Assembly: GCF_030160295.1 (NCBI RefSeq)
Contig: NZ_BSOB01000037.1
Span: 44,711 to 108,710 of the forward strand
From: Dyella acidisoli
Lineage (GTDB): Bacteria > Pseudomonadota > Gammaproteobacteria > Xanthomonadales > Rhodanobacteraceae
Length of the DNA: 64,000 nt
Direction: 5' to 3'
A program made the translations under genes and the position numbers. Below the pieces are notes generated by a model. That model was not told the DNA's origin. It searched no databases and worked only from the letters and a program-made list of their open reading frames with translations. Positions 20,694-30,736 of this stretch are shown in pieces. The first letter of the stretch is position 1. Each line of letters opens with the position of its first letter.

Positions 20694-21953
20694 TCAACCA
20701 CGCCAGTGCGCGCGTAATGCAGATGCCACCTGCGCGGGACGGCATCGTCCAAGTCGGATCTTGGGCGTGCCATGCCAGACCGCGGTCGTCGCGATCGCTT
20801 GCGCCATGTCCGCCAGCATCCGCTCGGTCGGCGTCACACCCTCTTCCAGAAACAAGGCTTTGACCTCGAACACGCCTTCAGCCCGATGCGCTTTGGCATC
20901 AAGGCGCCCAATCAACCGTCCGCGATGCAGAATCGGCAGAACGTAGTACCCGTAACGCCGCTTGGCCGCAGGCACGTAGCATTCGATCGTGTAATCGAAA
21001 TCGAACATGGCACGCACGCGCGCTCGATCCCACACGAGTGGATCGAAAGGCGAAAGCAACGCGGTATGCGTTGCGCGCAAACGGCCCTCACGCGCGCTAT
21101 CCAGCAACGCAGCATGATCACGATGCACGTATGCGGCGCTATCCCAACCAGCCACCTCCACGCGCAACAAATCACCGGATGACACCAACGGGGCAAGTTC
21201 GCGTTCGTCCACCGCGGGCTTCAGGCGGAAATAGTCGGCAATCCATCGCGCTTGTGTGATACCAAGCGCGCGCACGCTATCGAGAATGAAATGCTTCCGC
21301 AGCGTATCCCGGGACAAACTCGATACTGAAGCATTGATCGGCGGATCCAATTTGGCCAGCACGCGTTCGGCCAGGTCGTACACGCGCTGGAAGCGTTCCC
21401 GACGCGTCACCATCAATTCGCCGGAAGCAAACCATGCTTCCAGCCAGCGCTTTTCCGGCTTCCACTCCCACCAGCCCGAAACACCGCGATCCGCACGTTC
21501 GAAATCGGAAGCGCGCACCGGCCCAGAAGCGCGTACGCGTTCGAGCAAGGCATGCATTTCCTGCAAGTTGGCGTCGCGTGCACGCGCCGCATGCTTATCC
21601 GCCCAATGATTGCTTTCCGCCTGTGCACGCCATGACCGATGCAGGCCGATGTCGGCTGCGGTAACAAAACAAGCTTCGTGTGCCCAGCATTCGGCAATAC
21701 GCCCGGATTCTAGCGATTCTTCCAACCAAGCTTGCGGGTAATCGCCTAGTCGCGCGTACAACACCAGATAAGGACTGCGTGCGACGACATGAATGCTGTC
21801 AATCTGCAGCAAGCGCATGCGCTGGATCGTGGCGATAAGATCTTCGCGCCGTGCGCGTCGACGTGGTGCTTGCAGTAATCCTTGCGCCGCCAACTGCAAC
21901 ACTCGCGCCTTAGAGAGTGTTAGAGCTTTCTTGCCCAGTAAGAGTTCATTCAA
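20694..21953 (-). CDS. Winged-helix DNA glycosylase of the AlkZ/YcaQ family
   Basis: A 419-residue protein of the HTH_42 family. AlkZ and YcaQ excise bulky or crosslinked alkylated bases. The catalytic QxD motif of the family is present as QID at residues 50-52 in RLLQIDSIHVV, followed by RSPYLVLYARLG. The C-terminal part has PFDPLVWDRAR and LPILHRGRLIGRLDAK. E. coli YcaQ is the closest described relative in type. The start used is a TTG with no clear ribosome site, so the first residues are uncertain. Confidence 0.85.
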   Translation of the reverse strand: MNELLLGKKALTLSKARVLQLAAQGLLQAPRRRARREDLIATIQRMRLLQIDSIHVVARSPYLVLYARLGDYPQAWLEESLESGRIAECWAHEACFVTAADIGLHRSWRAQAESNHWADKHAARARDANLQEMHALLERVRASGPVRASDFERADRGVSGWWEWKPEKRWLEAWFASGELMVTRRERFQRVYDLAERVLAKLDPPINASVSSLSRDTLRKHFILDSVRALGITQARWIADYFRLKPAVDERELAPLVSSGDLLRVEVAGWDSAAYVHRDHAALLDSAREGRLRATHTALLSPFDPLVWDRARVRAMFDFDYTIECYVPAAKRRYGYYVLPILHRGRLIGRLDAKAHRAEGVFEVKALFLEEGVTPTERMLADMAQAIATTAVWHGTPKIRLGRCRPAQVASALRAHWRG

Positions 21954-22102
21954 AAGAAGAAACCTTCACTTAATGGTGACATGCCTATTTTGCTGGCATT
22001 TAAAGCTGCATTGCTAACGTGCATTTGCAGCTTGGTGGGTCGACGAGCAATGCCAACGGCAACCTTGCAGGCCTATATCAAGCGCTGCACGGAGCCCTCG
22101 CA

Positions 22103-22513
22103 ATGAAAAAACGCATCTCTACATTGTTCTGTATCTTCGGCACAAGCCTGCTTATGGCAGGGTCCGCACTGGCGCAAACGCAAAGCCAACCGATGCCGAC
22201 ACAGCCGGCACCATCCACCCAAACTACGACCAGCCCGACACCGTCCACTACGCCTTCATCCTCGGCCGCTACTGGCAACAGCGCGACGTACAACACGTCA
22301 CAGGGCCAGGTCACCATCAATTCCACGGTACCTACCACTCAGCCTGCCATGTCGCCCCCATCGTTCGAGCAACTGGCGAACGGCAAGAAGTACATCACCA
22401 AGGACGATGCCAATGCGTATCCGCCACTGGCCAATGACTTCCTGTACGCATCCAACAATGGAAGCCGCATCTCCAAAGCGCAATACGAGCATTGGTTGAA
22501 AGACCTGAGATAA
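22103..22513 (+). CDS. Secreted protein with a Thr/Pro/Ser-rich region
   Basis: About 136 residues. A clean signal peptide ends at ALA-QTQ (residue about 24), then a low-complexity Gln/Thr/Pro/Ser stretch, then a small conserved-looking C-terminal domain. That domain (ITKDDANAYPPLANDFLYASN...RISKAQYEHWLK) resembles a degenerate EF-hand pair, with acidic and Ser/Asn positions in loops. The ATG at 22103 starts directly at the signal peptide. A strong terminator follows at 22540, so the gene is monocistronic. Function unknown. Confidence 0.75.
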   Translation: MKKRISTLFCIFGTSLLMAGSALAQTQSQPMPTQPAPSTQTTTSPTPSTTPSSSAATGNSATYNTSQGQVTINSTVPTTQPAMSPPSFEQLANGKKYITKDDANAYPPLANDFLYASNNGSRISKAQYEHWLKDLR

Positions 22514-22539
22514 ATAACCTTCTTTCAATCACCCGTTAT

Positions 22540-22570
22540 GCCGGCCATCCTTCGATGGCCGGCTTTTTTT
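22540..22570 (+). terminator. Intrinsic terminator
   Basis: GCCGGCCATC-CTTC-GATGGCCGGC, a 10-bp perfect stem followed by seven T residues. Confidence 0.92.
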
Positions 22571-22635
22571 GTACTCGCACACAAGGTGGCTAGACTTGGC
22601 ACAGCCGCGCCCGGATTGGCGCTCGGGGAGCTTCC

Positions 22636-23718
22636 ATGAATTATCGGATCAGCTGTCTATTGTTAGGCGTAAGCGCCAGCTTGGGATTCTCGCCGCTGCA
22701 CGCTCAGCACATCGATCCCGCCGACATCAAGGCTTGCACAGGCATCAACAGCGACGCACAGCGGCTTATCTGCTACGACCGCGCCACTGGGCGCACTCAA
22801 ATGCCCGCTGCACAGAAACGCATCACGCCGAGTGCTACGCAGGACACCGCTGCTTTTCATCGCGAACGCGAAACCGCTGCTGCAACCGGCAACGTGTCTC
22901 CACCGCTTTCGCTGCTGGACAGCCGCTGGGAGCTTTCACCAGACAGCAAGTTAGGTACGTTCAACCTGCGTGGTTATCAACCCATTTACGTGCTGCCATT
23001 CTTCGGTACCACGCACCAGAACAACCTGCCGTACAGCCCGAATCCGGTTAACGCGGTGCAGATGCCGACGGGCATGCAGAATATAGAGGGTAAGTTCCAG
23101 CTCAGCTTGAAAACCAAGATCTGGCAAGGTGTATTCGGCGACACGGGCGATCTGTGGGTGGGGTACACCCAGGATTCTTATTGGCAGGTTTACAACGCCA
23201 AGCATTCCCGCCCGTTCCGCGAGACCGATTATCAGCCCGAGGCCATGCTGGTGTTCAACACCGATTACCAGGTATTCGGCTGGGACGGACGGTTGCTCAG
23301 CATCGGCCTCAATCACCAATCCAATGGTCAATCCGATCCGCTCTCCCGCAGCTGGAACCGCGTGATGGCGCAGATCGGTTTCGAACGCGCGAATTGGACG
23401 ATCATGTTCCGCCCGTGGTGGCGCATTCCCGAACAGGCCAAAGACGATAACAATCCGGACATCAGCAATTACATCGGCCGTGCGGATGTGCAAGTCATCC
23501 ACGAATGGCAAGGCCAGGAATTCAGCTTGATGCTGCGCGACTCACTGCGCGGCGGTAGCCACCAGCACGGCGCGGCGCGCTTTACCTGGAGCTTCCCGCT
23601 AGCTGGCAACTTCCGCGGGTACATGGAGCTGTTCAAAGGCGATGGCGAGAACATACTCGACTACAACCACAACGCCACGTATCTGGGTGTAGGGGTTTCG
23701 TTGCTGGACTGGTACTGA
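22636..23718 (+). CDS. pldA: Outer-membrane phospholipase A (OMPLA)
   Basis: Calcium-dependent outer-membrane phospholipase A1; 360 residues. The signal peptide ends about residue 23 (LHAQ). The active-site signature LNHQSNGQSDPLSRSWNR gives His227, Ser229 and Asn241, matching the OMPLA His-Ser-Asn triad. Alternating hydrophobic strands and a C-terminal aromatic residue (DWY) fit a 12-stranded barrel. An N-terminal extension of about 90 residues precedes the barrel, as in other xanthomonad relatives. It probably guards outer-membrane asymmetry. Confidence 0.94.
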   Translation: MNYRISCLLLGVSASLGFSPLHAQHIDPADIKACTGINSDAQRLICYDRATGRTQMPAAQKRITPSATQDTAAFHRERETAAATGNVSPPLSLLDSRWELSPDSKLGTFNLRGYQPIYVLPFFGTTHQNNLPYSPNPVNAVQMPTGMQNIEGKFQLSLKTKIWQGVFGDTGDLWVGYTQDSYWQVYNAKHSRPFRETDYQPEAMLVFNTDYQVFGWDGRLLSIGLNHQSNGQSDPLSRSWNRVMAQIGFERANWTIMFRPWWRIPEQAKDDNNPDISNYIGRADVQVIHEWQGQEFSLMLRDSLRGGSHQHGAARFTWSFPLAGNFRGYMELFKGDGENILDYNHNATYLGVGVSLLDWY

Positions 23719-23759
23719 GCCCTGTTTCTTTTTCCGACTACGAAACTGCCTTGGTGAAT

Positions 23760-23897
23760 CCCTCTCCCTACGGGAGAGGGTGCCGAGAGGCGGGTGAGGG
23801 TTCGGGCGAAGCGCGATGCCATCGTCTTGCGCAAGTAGTGACAATCACGCGCTGATCGCACCCTCACCCCAACCCCTCTCCCGAGGGGAGAGGGGCT
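23760..23897. repeat. Composite inverted-repeat element (copy 2 of 5)
   Basis: Arms CCTCTCCC...GGGAGAGGG at 23760-23780 and CCCTCTCCCGAGGGGAGAGGGG near 23873-23894 face each other. The core (GGGTTCGGGCGAAGCGCGATG ... GCGCTGATCGCACCCTCACC) is closely similar to that of the copy at 45.0 kb. It lies between convergent pldA and slyD. Confidence 0.75.
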
Positions 23898-23913
23898 CGA
23901 TCTGCACTTCGGA

Positions 23914-24396
23914 TCAGTGATGATGCCCACCCGGCCCATGCACATGCCCGTGCGCCAGTTCTTCCGCACTCGCTTCGCGCACTTCGGTCACATGAATGTC
24001 GAAATGCAGCGTCTGTCCGGCCAGGGGATGGTTGCCGTCGATATGCACGGTCTCGCCGTCGACCTGGGTGACGGTGACATGCACCACGCCCTGCGGGCCG
24101 TGAGCCTGGAACTGCATACCAGGCTGAATATCGTCAACGCCTTGGAATGCTTCGCGCGGCACCGCCTGCACCAGTTCGGCGTGATGTACACCGTAGCCTT
24201 CAGCGGGAGCGACTTCGACCTTGAATTGGTCGCCGGCCACGCGGCCAGTCATTGCCTTTTCCAGGCCCGGCACGATCTGGCCGGTGCCGTGCAGGTAGGT
24301 CAGCGGCTCGCGCCCTTCGGAGCTATCGAGGACCTGGCCGTTGTCGTCGGTAAGCGTGTAGTGAAAGGAGGCAACGGAATTTTCGGCGATCTGCAT
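23914..24396 (-). CDS. slyD: FKBP-type peptidyl-prolyl isomerase SlyD
   Basis: A 160-residue prolyl isomerase and chaperone. The FKBP domain is split by an insert-in-flap chaperone domain (about 66-120, VHHAELVQAVPREAF...). FKBP signatures include DSSEGREPLTYLHGTGQIVPGLEKAM. The tail ends in HGHVHGPGGHHH, a metal-binding His-rich segment like that of SlyD, which supplies nickel to hydrogenase in E. coli. Confidence 0.94.
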   Translation of the reverse strand: MQIAENSVASFHYTLTDDNGQVLDSSEGREPLTYLHGTGQIVPGLEKAMTGRVAGDQFKVEVAPAEGYGVHHAELVQAVPREAFQGVDDIQPGMQFQAHGPQGVVHVTVTQVDGETVHIDGNHPLAGQTLHFDIHVTEVREASAEELAHGHVHGPGGHHH

Positions 24397-24523
24397 GGTG
24401 GTCTCGCTGTTTATGGATACGCGCCGACCTTTGCCGACGACGGAATGCGTAAGGGTAACACCTCACCCCAGTTTGCCGCCCAAAACGTGCCAGAATGCGC
24501 CGGCAATCGCCCCCAACTCCCCC

Positions 24524-25861
24524 ATGACGACACTACTCGAAGCCTGGCGCCATCGCGCGACGCACCGGCAGGTGTGGGCGCTGGCCACACCGATGATTCT
24601 TTCCAACCTCACCGTACCCCTGGTGTCGCTGGTGGACAGCACCGTGGCCGGTCATCTGCCGCATACGCAGGATCTGGCTGCAGTCACCGTAGGCAGCGCG
24701 GTGTACGCGCTACCGGTGTGGAGCCTGGGCTTTCTACGCATGGGCACGACCGGTTTCGCCGCCCAAGCCAAAGGCGCGAACGATGCTTCCGCGCTGCGCA
24801 CCGTGCAGACACAGGCACTTCTGCTTGCTGCCGTGCTTGGCGTGCTGGTGGGCTTGCTGATGGTTCCGGCACTGCCGTGGCTGGTGGCCGAGATGCATGC
24901 GACGCCGCTGATGGCAGGACGCGCGCTCGATTACCTGCACTTGCGCCTGTTCGGCCTGCCGGCGGCGCTGCTCAACTATGCGTTGGCAGGGTGGTTCATC
25001 GGTGCACAGCGCGCACGCACCACACTTGCGTTGTTGCTGGTCACGAATCTGGTGAACATCGCCTTGAACTTGCTGTTCGTGCCGCTGCTCGGATGGGGCG
25101 TGCCAGGCATTGCGCTGGCATCGGTAGTCGGCGAGTGGTGCGGCGCACTTTATGGCCTGTGGCGGGCGCTCCAGGTCGTGCGCGGCCTGGACGCTCACGT
25201 CGACTGGCAAACCTTGCGCGCATGGCGGCAGTGGCTGCCCCTATTGCGCGTGAACCGCGACATCTTCCTGCGTACGCTGGCCTTGGAAGGCGTGTTCTTC
25301 AGCCTTTCGCTGCTGGGCGCACGCCTGGGCGATGCCACAGTTGCCGCGAACGCGCTGCTGCTAAACGGATTGATGCTGACCGCCTTCGGCCTTGATGGCT
25401 TGGCCAATGCGGTCGAAGCGCTATGCGGACATGCCATCGGCGCCCGCGACCATCACGCCTTGCGTCGCGCTCTTGTCGTGGCGGGAGGATGGTCGTTGAT
25501 CGGCAGCATAGGCTATGCGTTGCTCTTCGGCAGTGCCGGCCATTTGTTCGTCGACCTGCAGACTAATCTGCCCGAAGTGCGCGATGCCGCCTACCGCTAC
25601 CTGCCATGGCTGACGGCGCTGCCGATCGTGGGGATGTGGAGCTATCTGCTGGATGGTCTGTTCATTGGCGCAACGCGCGCACGCGAAATGCGCGACAGCA
25701 TGCTGATGTCCGTGCTGTTCTTCGCCTTGCTTGCATGGCTCACGCGCAGCCTGGGCAACGAGGGTTTGTGGCTGACGTTCCTGGCCTTCATGACCGTGCG
25801 CGGGCTGAGCCTGGCATGGCTTGGTTTGCGTATTCGCCGACGCCGCGCGTGGATTGCATGA
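24524..25861 (+). CDS. MATE family efflux transporter (DinF-like)
   Basis: Inner-membrane cation/drug antiporter of about 445 residues with about 12 hydrophobic helices in two similar halves. The opening ATPMILSNLTVPLVSLVDSTVAGHL is the first MATE helix with the conserved Pro and Asp of the DinF branch. The start at 24524 (MTTLLEAWRHR) is preferred; longer starts would overlap the divergent slyD start. Substrate unknown. Confidence 0.92.
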   Translation: MTTLLEAWRHRATHRQVWALATPMILSNLTVPLVSLVDSTVAGHLPHTQDLAAVTVGSAVYALPVWSLGFLRMGTTGFAAQAKGANDASALRTVQTQALLLAAVLGVLVGLLMVPALPWLVAEMHATPLMAGRALDYLHLRLFGLPAALLNYALAGWFIGAQRARTTLALLLVTNLVNIALNLLFVPLLGWGVPGIALASVVGEWCGALYGLWRALQVVRGLDAHVDWQTLRAWRQWLPLLRVNRDIFLRTLALEGVFFSLSLLGARLGDATVAANALLLNGLMLTAFGLDGLANAVEALCGHAIGARDHHALRRALVVAGGWSLIGSIGYALLFGSAGHLFVDLQTNLPEVRDAAYRYLPWLTALPIVGMWSYLLDGLFIGATRAREMRDSMLMSVLFFALLAWLTRSLGNEGLWLTFLAFMTVRGLSLAWLGLRIRRRRAWIA

Positions 25862-25900
25862 GCTATTGCGCAAGACGTGGCTTGGGCAATACTTAGCCTC

Positions 25901-27451
25901 ATGACTTTCGCTTCTTTTCGCCCCGCGTTACGCATCAGCACGGCTTGCTTGGCGCTGGCCTTGTTCGCCAATGCATCTTTGCATGCTGAAAATGCATCCA
26001 CTGCGATAACTACTCCGCAGCAGCTTGCATCGGCCATCGATGAGCAGATCAGCGACCCACGCTTCGCTTCCGCCAGCTGGGGCATTGCCGTGATATCGCT
26101 GGATACCGGTCATGCGTTGTACGCACATGATGCGAATCGGCTACTGCAACCCGCTTCCACCGCCAAGCTGTACACCGCCGCGCTGGTGCTCGACACCATC
26201 GGCACCGACTACCGTATCCCCACGCAGCTGCTTGCTACGCGTCCGGTTGCACAAGGTCGCTTGGAAGGGCCGCTGATCTTGCGCGGCATGGGCGATCCCT
26301 CGCTCGGCACACCCGGCACCAACATGGACTGGGCCGACCAGCTGGCCGAACAACTTGCCGCCAGCGGTGTGCATGACGTGCAAGGCGACCTGATCGCGGA
26401 CGATAGCTACTTCCAGGGTCCGCAAATCGGCTCCGGATGGGAGGCGCGTGACCTGCAGAGTTGGTTCGCCGTACCCGCTTCAGCCTTGAGCGTGCAGGAG
26501 AACGTGGTCGATCTCACGGTGCGCGCGTCGGACGCGCCGGGTCGTCCAGCATCGCTGATGTTCGACCCGCCGGGCGCCATGACGCGGGTGGTAAACCACC
26601 TGGCCACCGGCGCCCACGGCACGCACAGCGATATCAATCTCTATCGCGCGCCGGGCGATCCGACCTTGTACGCCTTCGGCAACATTCCGGCGCAAGCGGA
26701 GTCGCAAACCTTCAAGCTCGCGATCGCCGACCCCGCCTGGTATGCCGGCACGCGGCTGCGCGAAGCACTGGAACGGCATGGCGTGCATGTCCAGGGCGGA
26801 CTGCGTGTGCGACATTGGCCCGAGCAGAACACGGCGGACATCGAGAAAGCCGTAGTGCTGGCGCAAGTGCTTTCACCGCCGGTGATGGACATCCTTTCGC
26901 GCGGTTTGAAGCGTTCGCAGAATCTGTATCTGCAGAACCTGTTGCAGATCGCAGGCGTCAAAGCGCAGGCCAACGCAGAACAGTCCGGCGACCCGCCATC
27001 CGGCTTTTTGAGCAGCGAAGCCTGGGGCACGCGCGCGCTCAAAGCATTGCTGGATCGCATCGGCATTGCATCCGGTGCAGCGCAGATCGAGGAAGGCGCG
27101 GGGCTATCACGGCAGGATCTGTCCACACCCGATGCCATGGTGCATCTTCTGACCTATCTGGCTGGTCAGCCCTATGGTGCGCAACTACGTGATGCGCTGC
27201 CGTCCGCAGGCGTGGACGGCACACTCGAATGGCGCATGCGCAACTCGGCTGCGGCGGACAATGTGCATGCCAAGACCGGCAGCATGAACAACGTGCGCTG
27301 CCTCGTCGGCTACGTGACAACGGCAGCGGGCGAACGACTGGCGTTCGCCATCATGCTGAACAATTTCGTGCGTGGAGAGGACGAGCCGAGTCCGAGCCGC
27401 ACGCTGGATGCGATTGTGGAGTTGCTGGCGGAGTTTCAGGGGCATAGCTGA
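25901..27451 (+). CDS. dacB: D-alanyl-D-alanine carboxypeptidase/endopeptidase (PBP4 family)
   Basis: Periplasmic class C penicillin-binding protein of about 516 residues that trims peptidoglycan peptides. The signal peptide runs to about residue 29. The catalytic motifs are SxxK at 86-89 (ASTAKLYT), SxN at 339-341 (RSQN) and KTG at 458-460 (HAKTGSM). The large insert between the first two motifs is typical of PBP4/DacB. ATG 25901 is preferred over a GTG eight codons upstream. It is next to the MATE gene, same strand. Confidence 0.93.
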   Translation: MTFASFRPALRISTACLALALFANASLHAENASTAITTPQQLASAIDEQISDPRFASASWGIAVISLDTGHALYAHDANRLLQPASTAKLYTAALVLDTIGTDYRIPTQLLATRPVAQGRLEGPLILRGMGDPSLGTPGTNMDWADQLAEQLAASGVHDVQGDLIADDSYFQGPQIGSGWEARDLQSWFAVPASALSVQENVVDLTVRASDAPGRPASLMFDPPGAMTRVVNHLATGAHGTHSDINLYRAPGDPTLYAFGNIPAQAESQTFKLAIADPAWYAGTRLREALERHGVHVQGGLRVRHWPEQNTADIEKAVVLAQVLSPPVMDILSRGLKRSQNLYLQNLLQIAGVKAQANAEQSGDPPSGFLSSEAWGTRALKALLDRIGIASGAAQIEEGAGLSRQDLSTPDAMVHLLTYLAGQPYGAQLRDALPSAGVDGTLEWRMRNSAAADNVHAKTGSMNNVRCLVGYVTTAAGERLAFAIMLNNFVRGEDEPSPSRTLDAIVELLAEFQGHS

Positions 27452-27557
27452 AGCCGTGGACGTAGGCTGCCGTGAAAGTCGTCTTACCTCAGGGCCGCCA
27501 TTCCCAGGTTCTCTTTATCATGGCAAGTGCCGTGCTGTTGCCCCGACCTACGCGGAC

Positions 27558-28034
27558 TCAGCGCTTCGCCAAATCCTTCTCGATCTTCTCCGGCGCATCG
27601 TTCGGCGCATAGCGCTTCACCACATTGCCATCCGTATCGACCAGGAACTTGGTGAAGTTCCACTTGATCGACTCGCTCCCCAGCAACCCCTTGGCCTCTT
27701 TCTTCAGCCATTGATAGAGCGGATGCGTCTTGTCGCCGTTCACCTCGATCTTGGCGAACATCGGAAAGGTCACGTCATACGTCGTCGAGCAGAACTGCTT
27801 GATCTCTTCCTCGTTACCCGGTTCCTGGTGACCAAACTGGTCACAGGGAAAGCCCAGCACGGCCAGCCCTTGGTCTTGATGCTTGCGCCACAGCTCCTCC
27901 AAACCCTTGTACTGCGGGGTGAAGCCGCACTTGGAGGCCACATTGACGATCAACAAGGTCTTGCCACGCCAATCGCCGAGCGAGCGCTCGGTGCCGTCGA
28001 TGTCGCGCGCGCTGAAGTCGTATACGGTGGTCAT
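27558..28034 (-). CDS. Glutathione peroxidase family protein (BtuE/Gpx)
   Basis: Thiol peroxidase of 158 residues reducing peroxides with thioredoxin or glutathione. The catalytic Cys36 is in NVASKCGFTPQY. The LGFPCDQFGHQEPG segment gives Gln and the second Cys, and KWNFTKFLVD contributes Trp and Asn, so the tetrad is complete. It is divergent from metN. Confidence 0.95.
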   Translation of the reverse strand: MTTVYDFSARDIDGTERSLGDWRGKTLLIVNVASKCGFTPQYKGLEELWRKHQDQGLAVLGFPCDQFGHQEPGNEEEIKQFCSTTYDVTFPMFAKIEVNGDKTHPLYQWLKKEAKGLLGSESIKWNFTKFLVDTDGNVVKRYAPNDAPEKIEKDLAKR

Positions 28035-28048
28035 GTCGTCGCTCCGGT

Positions 28049-28060
28049 CATATCGATATG
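28049..28060. promoter_or_regulatory. CATATCGATATG palindrome between gpx and metNIQ
   Basis: A perfect 12-bp palindrome in the 97-nt divergent intergenic region, 72 nt before the metN start. It is a plausible operator for a methionine or SAH/SAM-responsive dimeric repressor. The regulator is not identifiable from the window. Confidence 0.35.
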
Positions 28061-28131
28061 GCAGTCTACTTCAGACCCCAGCCCGCCATGTGGCATAAAA
28101 TGGTTTCTTTCGACTCCAGACTAGGCTTGCC

Positions 28132-29142
28132 GTGATCCGCTTCATCGATGTCCACAAATCCTACCGGGTCGAAGGCAAGGACATTCCGGCGCTGGAGCCT
28201 TTCAGCCTGGAGATCGCGGATGGCGAAGTATTCGGCATCATCGGCCATTCCGGCGCAGGCAAATCCACCCTCATCCGCCTGATCAACCTGCTGGAGCGCC
28301 CGAGTGGTGGACGCATCCTGATCGGCAACACTGAGATGACCGCACTGCACGACGATGCCCTGCGCGAGGCACGGCAAGGCATCGGCATGATCTTCCAGCA
28401 CTTCAACCTGCTCTCTTCGCAGACAGTGGTGGAAAACATCGCCTTTCCAATGCGCTTGGCCGGCAACAAGGATGCAAAAGCGATTCGTGCGCGCGTCGAC
28501 GAACTGTTGCAACGCGTAGGTTTGACCGCGCATGCAAACAAGTATCCATCGCAGCTTTCCGGCGGACAGAAACAGCGCGTGGGCATTGCACGCGCCCTGG
28601 CCAATCGCCCTTCCATCCTGCTGTGCGACGAAGCCACCAGCGCGCTCGATCCGCAGACCACTGCATCGGTGCTGGAACTGCTCGCGGAAATCAATCGCGA
28701 ACTGAAGCTCACCATCGTGCTGATCACGCATGAAATGGACGTGGTACGTCGCGTATGCGATCGCGTGGCCGTACTGGACGCCGGGCGGATCGTGGAACAC
28801 GGCACGGTTGCGGATGTCTTTCTGCATCCGCAGCACGCCACCACACGTCGCTTCGTCAACGAAGCACTACCCGAAGAAGCCGCGGGCGAACACCTGCCCT
28901 ACGAAAATGTACCGGGCCGCATCCTGCGCTTGTCGTTCCGCGGCGAAGCCACCTGGTCCCCGACGCTGGGGCGCGTAACACGCGAAACCGGCGTGGATTT
29001 CAACATCCTGGCCGGACGCATCGACCGCATCAAGGATCTGCCCTACGGCCAGCTCACATTGGCCATGCAGGGCGATAACGTGGATACCGCTTTGCGCTCG
29101 CTGCGCGAAGCGGGCATCGAAGTGGAGGAACTTGCCCGATGA
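28132..29142 (+). CDS. metN: Methionine ABC transporter ATP-binding protein MetN
   Basis: ATPase of the D/L-methionine importer; 336 residues starting with GTG. Walker [10 protein letters not shown] lies at 38-46, the signature [15 protein letters not shown] near 143 and Walker [13 protein letters not shown] near 164. The C-terminal NIL regulatory domain (about 265-336) binds methionine for feedback inhibition. It overlaps metI by 4 nt (ATGA), showing translational coupling. Confidence 0.97.
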   Translation: MIRFIDVHKSYRVEGKDIPALEPFSLEIADGEVFGIIGHSGAGKSTLIRLINLLERPSGGRILIGNTEMTALHDDALREARQGIGMIFQHFNLLSSQTVVENIAFPMRLAGNKDAKAIRARVDELLQRVGLTAHANKYPSQLSGGQKQRVGIARALANRPSILLCDEATSALDPQTTASVLELLAEINRELKLTIVLITHEMDVVRRVCDRVAVLDAGRIVEHGTVADVFLHPQHATTRRFVNEALPEEAAGEHLPYENVPGRILRLSFRGEATWSPTLGRVTRETGVDFNILAGRIDRIKDLPYGQLTLAMQGDNVDTALRSLREAGIEVEELAR

Positions 29143-29831
29143 TCGCCGCCCACCTTTCCCCGCTGCACACGCTGTTTCCCAATATCGACGACTGGGGTGA
29201 AATGGGCCAAGCGTGCATCGATACGCTGCTGATGCTGGGCGGCTCGCTGCTGCTGACGGTGGTCATCGGCTTGCCGCTGGGCGTGCTGCTGTTCCTTACC
29301 GGAAAAGGTCAATTGCATGCCATGCCCAAGCTCTACGGCGCGCTGTCTTTGGTCGTGAACGTGCTGCGTTCGATTCCTTTCATCATCCTGATGATCGTGC
29401 TGATGCCGATAACCTACATACTGGTCGGTACCAAGCTTGGCATTCGCGGTGCGATTCCGCCGTTGGTGATCGGTGCCGCACCGTTCTTTGCGCGTCTGGT
29501 TGAAACCTCGTTGCGCGAAGTGGAGCGTGGAGTGATTGAAGCCTCGCAAGCGATGGGCGCTACCACTTGGCAAATCGTGCGCCACGTACTACTGCCCGAA
29601 GCGCGCGCCGGTCTTTGGGCCGGTGTGACGGTCACCGCCATTGCGCTGGTCGGTTACACCGCCATGGGCGGCGCGATCGGCGCGGGCGGGCTGGGCGATC
29701 TGGCCTATCGCTACGGTTACCTCAGCTACAAATCCGACTACATGGTGGTAACGGTGTTGCTGCTGATCGTACTCGTCCAGCTTTTGCAGATGCTGGGCGA
29801 TCGCATCGTGGCGCATTACAGCCGACGCTAA
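29139..29831 (+). CDS. metI: Methionine ABC transporter permease MetI
   Basis: Inner-membrane permease of 230 residues with five or six helices. The coupling EAA loop ([19 protein letters not shown]) is intact. It is the second gene of metNIQ, with an ATGA overlap with metN. Confidence 0.97.
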   Translation: MIAAHLSPLHTLFPNIDDWGEMGQACIDTLLMLGGSLLLTVVIGLPLGVLLFLTGKGQLHAMPKLYGALSLVVNVLRSIPFIILMIVLMPITYILVGTKLGIRGAIPPLVIGAAPFFARLVETSLREVERGVIEASQAMGATTWQIVRHVLLPEARAGLWAGVTVTAIALVGYTAMGGAIGAGGLGDLAYRYGYLSYKSDYMVVTVLLLIVLVQLLQMLGDRIVAHYSRR

Positions 29832-29906
29832 GTCCTGCGCAGCGCAGGTTTTTTGCATCCGGCCGTATGGACGGCTATTCTGGCCTGCCGCACAAGGATT
29901 GCTCCC

Positions 29907-30704
29907 ATGAAAAAGCTGATGGTTCTCCTGGCTGCTGCCCTGCTCGTGGCCGGCTGCTCATCCTCCGGCTCCGGCGACGCCGGCAACCAGACGCTGATTG
30001 TGGCCGCCACCGCGGTGCCGCATGCGGAGATCCTCAAGGAAGTGAAGCCGATCCTCGCGAAGGAAGGCGTGAATCTGGAGATCAAGGTGTTCGCCGACTA
30101 CGTGCAGCCCAATCTGCAGGTGGACGAAAAAACCATCGACGTGAACTACTTCCAAACCAAACCTTATCTGGATGCCTTCAACCGCGAGCGGAAAACCAAC
30201 CTGATCATCATTGCCGGCGTGCACATCGAGCCGTTCGGAGCGTACTCGCACAAGCTCAAATCCATCGATCAGCTGGCCGACGGCGCCACTGTTGCGATCC
30301 CTAATGATCCGAGCAACAACAGCCGCGCTTTGCTACTGCTCGCCAAGCACGGTCTGATCACGCTGAAAGATCCCAACGACGAGCTGGCGACCACCAAGGA
30401 CATCACTGCCAATCCCAAGAACCTGAAGTTCAAGGAACTGGAAGCGGCGATGCTGCCACGCACATTGGATGAAGTGGATCTGGCGCTGATCAATACCAAT
30501 TACGCGCTAGCCGCCGGCTTGAATCCGACCAAGGATGCGCTGCTGATCGAGAGCAAGGATTCACCCTACGTGAATTACCTGGTGGGGCGTCCGGACAACA
30601 AGGACGATCCGCGCGTGCAGAAACTGGCGCAGGCGTTGACCAGTCCGGAAGTGAAGAGCTTTATCGAGCAGAAATATCACGGCGCTGTGTTGCCGGCGTT
30701 CTGA
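29907..30704 (+). CDS. metQ: Methionine-binding lipoprotein MetQ
   Basis: Substrate-binding protein of about 265 residues anchored to the membrane. The lipobox LLVAGC puts the lipidated Cys at residue 17. The NLPA/MetQ fold is clear (TLIVAATAVPHAEIL, VNYFQTKPYLDAF, HIEPFGAYSHK, NDPSNNSRALLLL, ALINTNYA). It follows metI by 75 nt and completes the importer. ATG 29907 is chosen since it opens the signal peptide. Confidence 0.96.
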   Translation: MKKLMVLLAAALLVAGCSSSGSGDAGNQTLIVAATAVPHAEILKEVKPILAKEGVNLEIKVFADYVQPNLQVDEKTIDVNYFQTKPYLDAFNRERKTNLIIIAGVHIEPFGAYSHKLKSIDQLADGATVAIPNDPSNNSRALLLLAKHGLITLKDPNDELATTKDITANPKNLKFKELEAAMLPRTLDEVDLALINTNYALAAGLNPTKDALLIESKDSPYVNYLVGRPDNKDDPRVQKLAQALTSPEVKSFIEQKYHGAVLPAF

Positions 30705-30736
30705 TACCTAGCGTTACCACTGCGCGCTCCATGTGC

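Noticed and set aside
23917..25395. A 492-codon + strand frame across slyD and the MATE gene
   Set aside because: Spans the antisense of slyD and an alternate frame of the MATE gene; no recognisable domain.
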